Notes under the pieces: model-generated
Seen by the model: only the letters and a program-made list of their open reading frames with translations
The model's database searches: none
Told to the model about the DNA's origin: nothing
Assembly (NCBI GenBank): GCA_029262955.1
Contig: JAJCYL010000068.1
Location: forward strand, 1-9,430
Length of the DNA: 9,430 nucleotides
Direction: 5' to 3'
Source of the DNA: Cytophagales bacterium
Lineage (GTDB): Bacteria; Bacteroidota; Bacteroidia; Cytophagales; Cyclobacteriaceae
Made by a program: the position numbers and the translations under genes
Part shown: positions 7,678-9,430 of the stretch, in pieces
Layout: the number at the start of each line of letters is the position of its first letter
Position numbering within the stretch: the first letter of the stretch is position 1

Positions 7678-7704
7678 CCAACTTTAGGAGCTCCTCATTG
7701 TTGG
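7678..7704 (-). repeat. Inverted repeat just after the CPBP gene stop
   Basis: CCAAC (7678-7682) pairs with GTTGG (7700-7704). Inside lies the perfect 10-base palindrome AGGAGCTCCT (7686-7695). On the minus strand this begins two bases after the CPBP stop codon. It is followed by GGAAAGAAG and not by a T-run, so it is not a standard intrinsic terminator. It may be a 3'-end stabilising hairpin or chance. The rest of 7534-7706 shows no coding potential. Confidence 0.3.
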
Positions 7705-7706
7705 TA

Positions 7707-8552
7707 TTATTTCATAAAAACCAGGGGCATATCAAGCATTGCATGAAGAAATACGGCCCCAAGAATAGAGCCGTCCTTTTCCCTGATAAAACCTAAAGTC
7801 AATCCCAGGATCATCGTAAATAATGCCCACGGCCATGTCGGGGGAACTACAACTAATGCATGCATCAATCCAAATAGTAGTGCCGAAAGAAATAATCCCC
7901 AACCAAACTTCACATCCCCAATACTGAAAGACTTTCCAAAATATCTATTGAATGAGGACTGAAGATATCCTCTGAATAACATTTCCTCCCCGAGACCAAC
8001 GATAAAGATATAATACAGAATTTTGGAGATGACGGGAAGACCTTCGTAAGTAAGGTATGCAACAACTACCGTTGTTAGACTAAAATTGACAAATGTGGTG
8101 AACCTTCTGTTTGGTATATCAATGCTATTTCTTGTGGGCAGTCTACGAGTAAATATGGGAACGAAATAGAAGACGACAAGATAGACTGCACTCAATAAGA
8201 GCGAGCCTGGCCAATCGGTATATCCCCATCCAAGAATACCAATTAAGACAAAGGTAATACCTGCCGGTCCACCAATTGCATAGGCGTTTAATGACAATTT
8301 GAATGAATCCCAAAACTCAGGAAAGTGGATACCAAAATCACTTTTGTTTTGATATAAAAGTTTAATGAGTACCAGAGGAAAAGCAATGGTCATAACAAAT
8401 TTGGCGAGATATCGAACAACCACTTTATCCTTCTCACTGAAGTCATAAGGAATGTTTTTCATATTCAAAAAGACCACAATAATAATTGCCCATATTAGGA
8501 TGGGAAGAAATAGATCTTTTCCGACTAACCGCTGTTTGCTGAGCTTATTCAA
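7707..8552 (-). CDS. CPBP-family intramembrane metalloprotease (Abi/Rce1-like)
   Basis: A 281-residue polytopic membrane protein with the three CPBP (PF02517) signatures: EEMLFR (189-194, Glu pair and Arg), FGLMH (227-231) and HAMLD (270-274). These give the glutamate and histidine residues of the intramembrane active site. About eight transmembrane helices are visible, near 14-32, 47-66, 93-110, 117-134, 153-169, 177-195, 215-236 and 240-257, with a last hydrophobic stretch at 262-279. Family members process prenylated proteins or peptides, or act in bacteriocin immunity; the substrate here is unknown. The reading frame begins at TTG (8552) directly after an in-frame TAA, and the next ATG (codon 31) would remove the first helix, so TTG is the most likely start. 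The gene lies 22 bases after the 119-residue membrane protein gene and is probably co-transcribed with it. Confidence 0.88.
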   Translation of the reverse strand: MNKLSKQRLVGKDLFLPILIWAIIIVVFLNMKNIPYDFSEKDKVVVRYLAKFVMTIAFPLVLIKLLYQNKSDFGIHFPEFWDSFKLSLNAYAIGGPAGITFVLIGILGWGYTDWPGSLLLSAVYLVVFYFVPIFTRRLPTRNSIDIPNRRFTTFVNFSLTTVVVAYLTYEGLPVISKILYYIFIVGLGEEMLFRGYLQSSFNRYFGKSFSIGDVKFGWGLFLSALLFGLMHALVVVPPTWPWALFTMILGLTLGFIREKDGSILGAVFLHAMLDMPLVFMK

Positions 8553-8574
8553 TTAGCACTTGACAGAGTCTTAT

Positions 8575-8934
8575 TTAAGAGACTGATTTCCTATAGATCG
8601 TAAAAAATAATAACGGAAGCGCAACAATAAATGCCATGGTGCCAAGCGCTAAAAAGAGACCCGCCCCTGGTGCATGTACCATTTTAATGAAATAACCCAA
8701 TAAGTAAAGCATTCCCGCGGCTGCACCAAAAATCAACGTCAAACGCTCAGACATTGCTCTTGTAATGGCAAATTTATATCTGTCTAATGCAAATAAGGGA
8801 ATAAGAATCAATATCAGCACAGTTGCCACAATCTGAAGTTCCCTACCGCCGGGCCAATGTAGTACTCTGACTATAAATTGAAGTGCTAACACAACTGATG
8901 CAAGACAACTGATAAGAAACATTAACTTTTTCAT
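8575..8934 (-). CDS. Small four-helix membrane protein with two GldL-like His-x-Pro-Gly repeats
   Basis: A 119-residue protein of unknown function made almost wholly of four hydrophobic segments (about 4-25, 33-50, 65-86 and 93-113). It is an internal duplication. Residues 7-50 align without gaps to 68-111 at an offset of 61: R23/K84, H26/H87, P28/P89, G29/G90, T38/T99 and P46/P107 correspond, and hydrophobic positions match throughout. The core of each unit, basic-x-x-His-x-Pro-Gly between two helices (RVLHWPGG and KMVHAPGA), resembles the first helical hairpin of GldL, the gliding-motor membrane subunit of Bacteroidota (commonly FKI-HWPGA-like). This protein lacks GldL's long cytoplasmic part. 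The ATG has an in-frame TAA five codons upstream; an AAAGGA stretch lies about 14 bases ahead of it, too far for a clear ribosome site. It is followed 22 bases later by the CPBP protease gene. The family resemblance is recalled, not searched. Confidence 0.75.
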   Translation of the reverse strand: MKKLMFLISCLASVVLALQFIVRVLHWPGGRELQIVATVLILILIPLFALDRYKFAITRAMSERLTLIFGAAAGMLYLLGYFIKMVHAPGAGLFLALGTMAFIVALPLLFFTIYRKSVS

Positions 8935-9039
8935 AATGATTAATGATTATTCCTTTAATGTTTATAAAAATAATGTTTTACAACCAAGATCAAATGAACA
9001 ATCGGGATCAAACTCCCTGAATAAATGTGTCAATGCATT

Positions 9040-9430
9040 TTATCTTATGCTATGCGACTCACTCCCGTAAGTTTCTGTGTCCGGGAAAAAATTATTCCAC
9101 GCCCAGTCATATACAATAGTAGATGGAATCATATTTCCATTTGAATCCTCTGCCCATGCGGTTATACCAGCAGTATCAAAATTGATTATGAGCTCCTTTT
9201 CGTCCAGTTTATATACAATGGGTGAATTCTCATCAAATAGCTTCTCCAGTGGAAAAAAGATAGAAGATCTCTCCATTTCAACTCCTAGGCCTAAATTATT
9301 AATTTGATGGTTGGTATTATTAGGATAATCCATTCCAGGCACCCAAGTATTATAATACTGTTCCTGAAGTATCAAATCAGGAAATACCGCCTCTGACGTA
9401 TCTTTATTTACAAGCAATTTAGTATTTGGA
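9040..9430 (-). CDS. C-terminal part of a probable DUF3179 protein (5' end beyond the window)
   Basis: An open frame on the minus strand that enters from the right edge without a stop (first codons read PNTKLLVNKD) and ends at TAA 9042-9040, giving 130 visible codons. A TTG at 9417 could be read as a start but the frame stays open upstream, so the gene most likely begins outside. Features that recall DUF3179 are a central GVE...FFPLEKL stretch, then INFD, and near the end WAWNNFFPDTETY, like the F/W-AW-x-FxPDTEVY end of that family. DUF3179 proteins are usually exported or lipid-anchored and have no assigned activity; the signal region is not in view. The 105 bases between its stop and the next gene (8935-9039) hold no convincing gene or terminator, so read-through into the membrane-protein pair is possible. 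Confidence 0.6.
   Translation of the reverse strand, partial: PNTKLLVNKDTSEAVFPDLILQEQYYNTWVPGMDYPNNTNHQINNLGLGVEMERSSIFFPLEKLFDENSPIVYKLDEKELIINFDTAGITAWAEDSNGNMIPSTIVYDWAWNNFFPDTETYGSESHSIR

Noticed and set aside
9004..9017. Hairpin GGGA-N6-TCCC after the DUF3179 gene as a terminator.
   Set aside because: The stem is 4 bp with no adjacent T-run on the minus strand.
8967..9039. The frame after the DUF3179 stop stays open for about 25 codons.
   Set aside because: This length without a stop is expected by chance, and the protein already ends after the family's usual PDTETY segment.

Overview
The window looks like a chromosomal segment of an aerobic member of the Bacteroidota, probably of the Cytophagales type. 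The evidence is an Alternative Complex III (ACIII) gene cluster with Bacteroidota-style ActA and ActB, a TTG/TAnnTTTG-type promoter, little Shine-Dalgarno signal, low-to-moderate GC, and a small membrane protein carrying a GldL-like His-x-Pro-Gly motif. Lineage is inferred from these traits, not from a search.

Left part (1-4565, minus strand): the start of the ACIII operon, in the order actA (hexahaem cytochrome), actB (Tat-exported iron-sulfur protein) and actC (NrfD-like quinol-oxidising membrane subunit, cut by the window edge). Together these take electrons from quinol in the membrane, pass them through Fe-S clusters and haems, and deliver them to a periplasmic cytochrome c or terminal oxidase. 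A good Bacteroidota-type promoter lies 32-62 bases upstream of actA. The most notable observation is here: actB ends at a TAA (339-341), but the same frame continues for 37 more codons that look like the usual C-terminal tail of ActB. It then stops only 9 bases before actC. What appears to be a 123-base gap is therefore the end of actB behind an in-frame nonsense codon: a mutation, a sequence error, or readthrough.

Centre (4566-7533): a 283-base divergent intergenic region holding the act promoter and a 7-bp palindrome, then a plus-strand gene for an 876-residue cytoplasmic GH63/MGH1-like glucosidase, closed by a strong symmetric intrinsic terminator.

Right part (7534-9430, minus strand): a probable two-gene unit of a 119-residue four-helix membrane protein, built from two tandem copies of a His-x-Pro-Gly hairpin, and a CPBP-family intramembrane protease that starts at TTG. 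Upstream, cut by the window edge, is the C-terminal part of a probable DUF3179 protein. No RNA genes, CRISPR arrays, insertion sequences or phage genes were seen. No gene-free stretch exceeds 300 bases.
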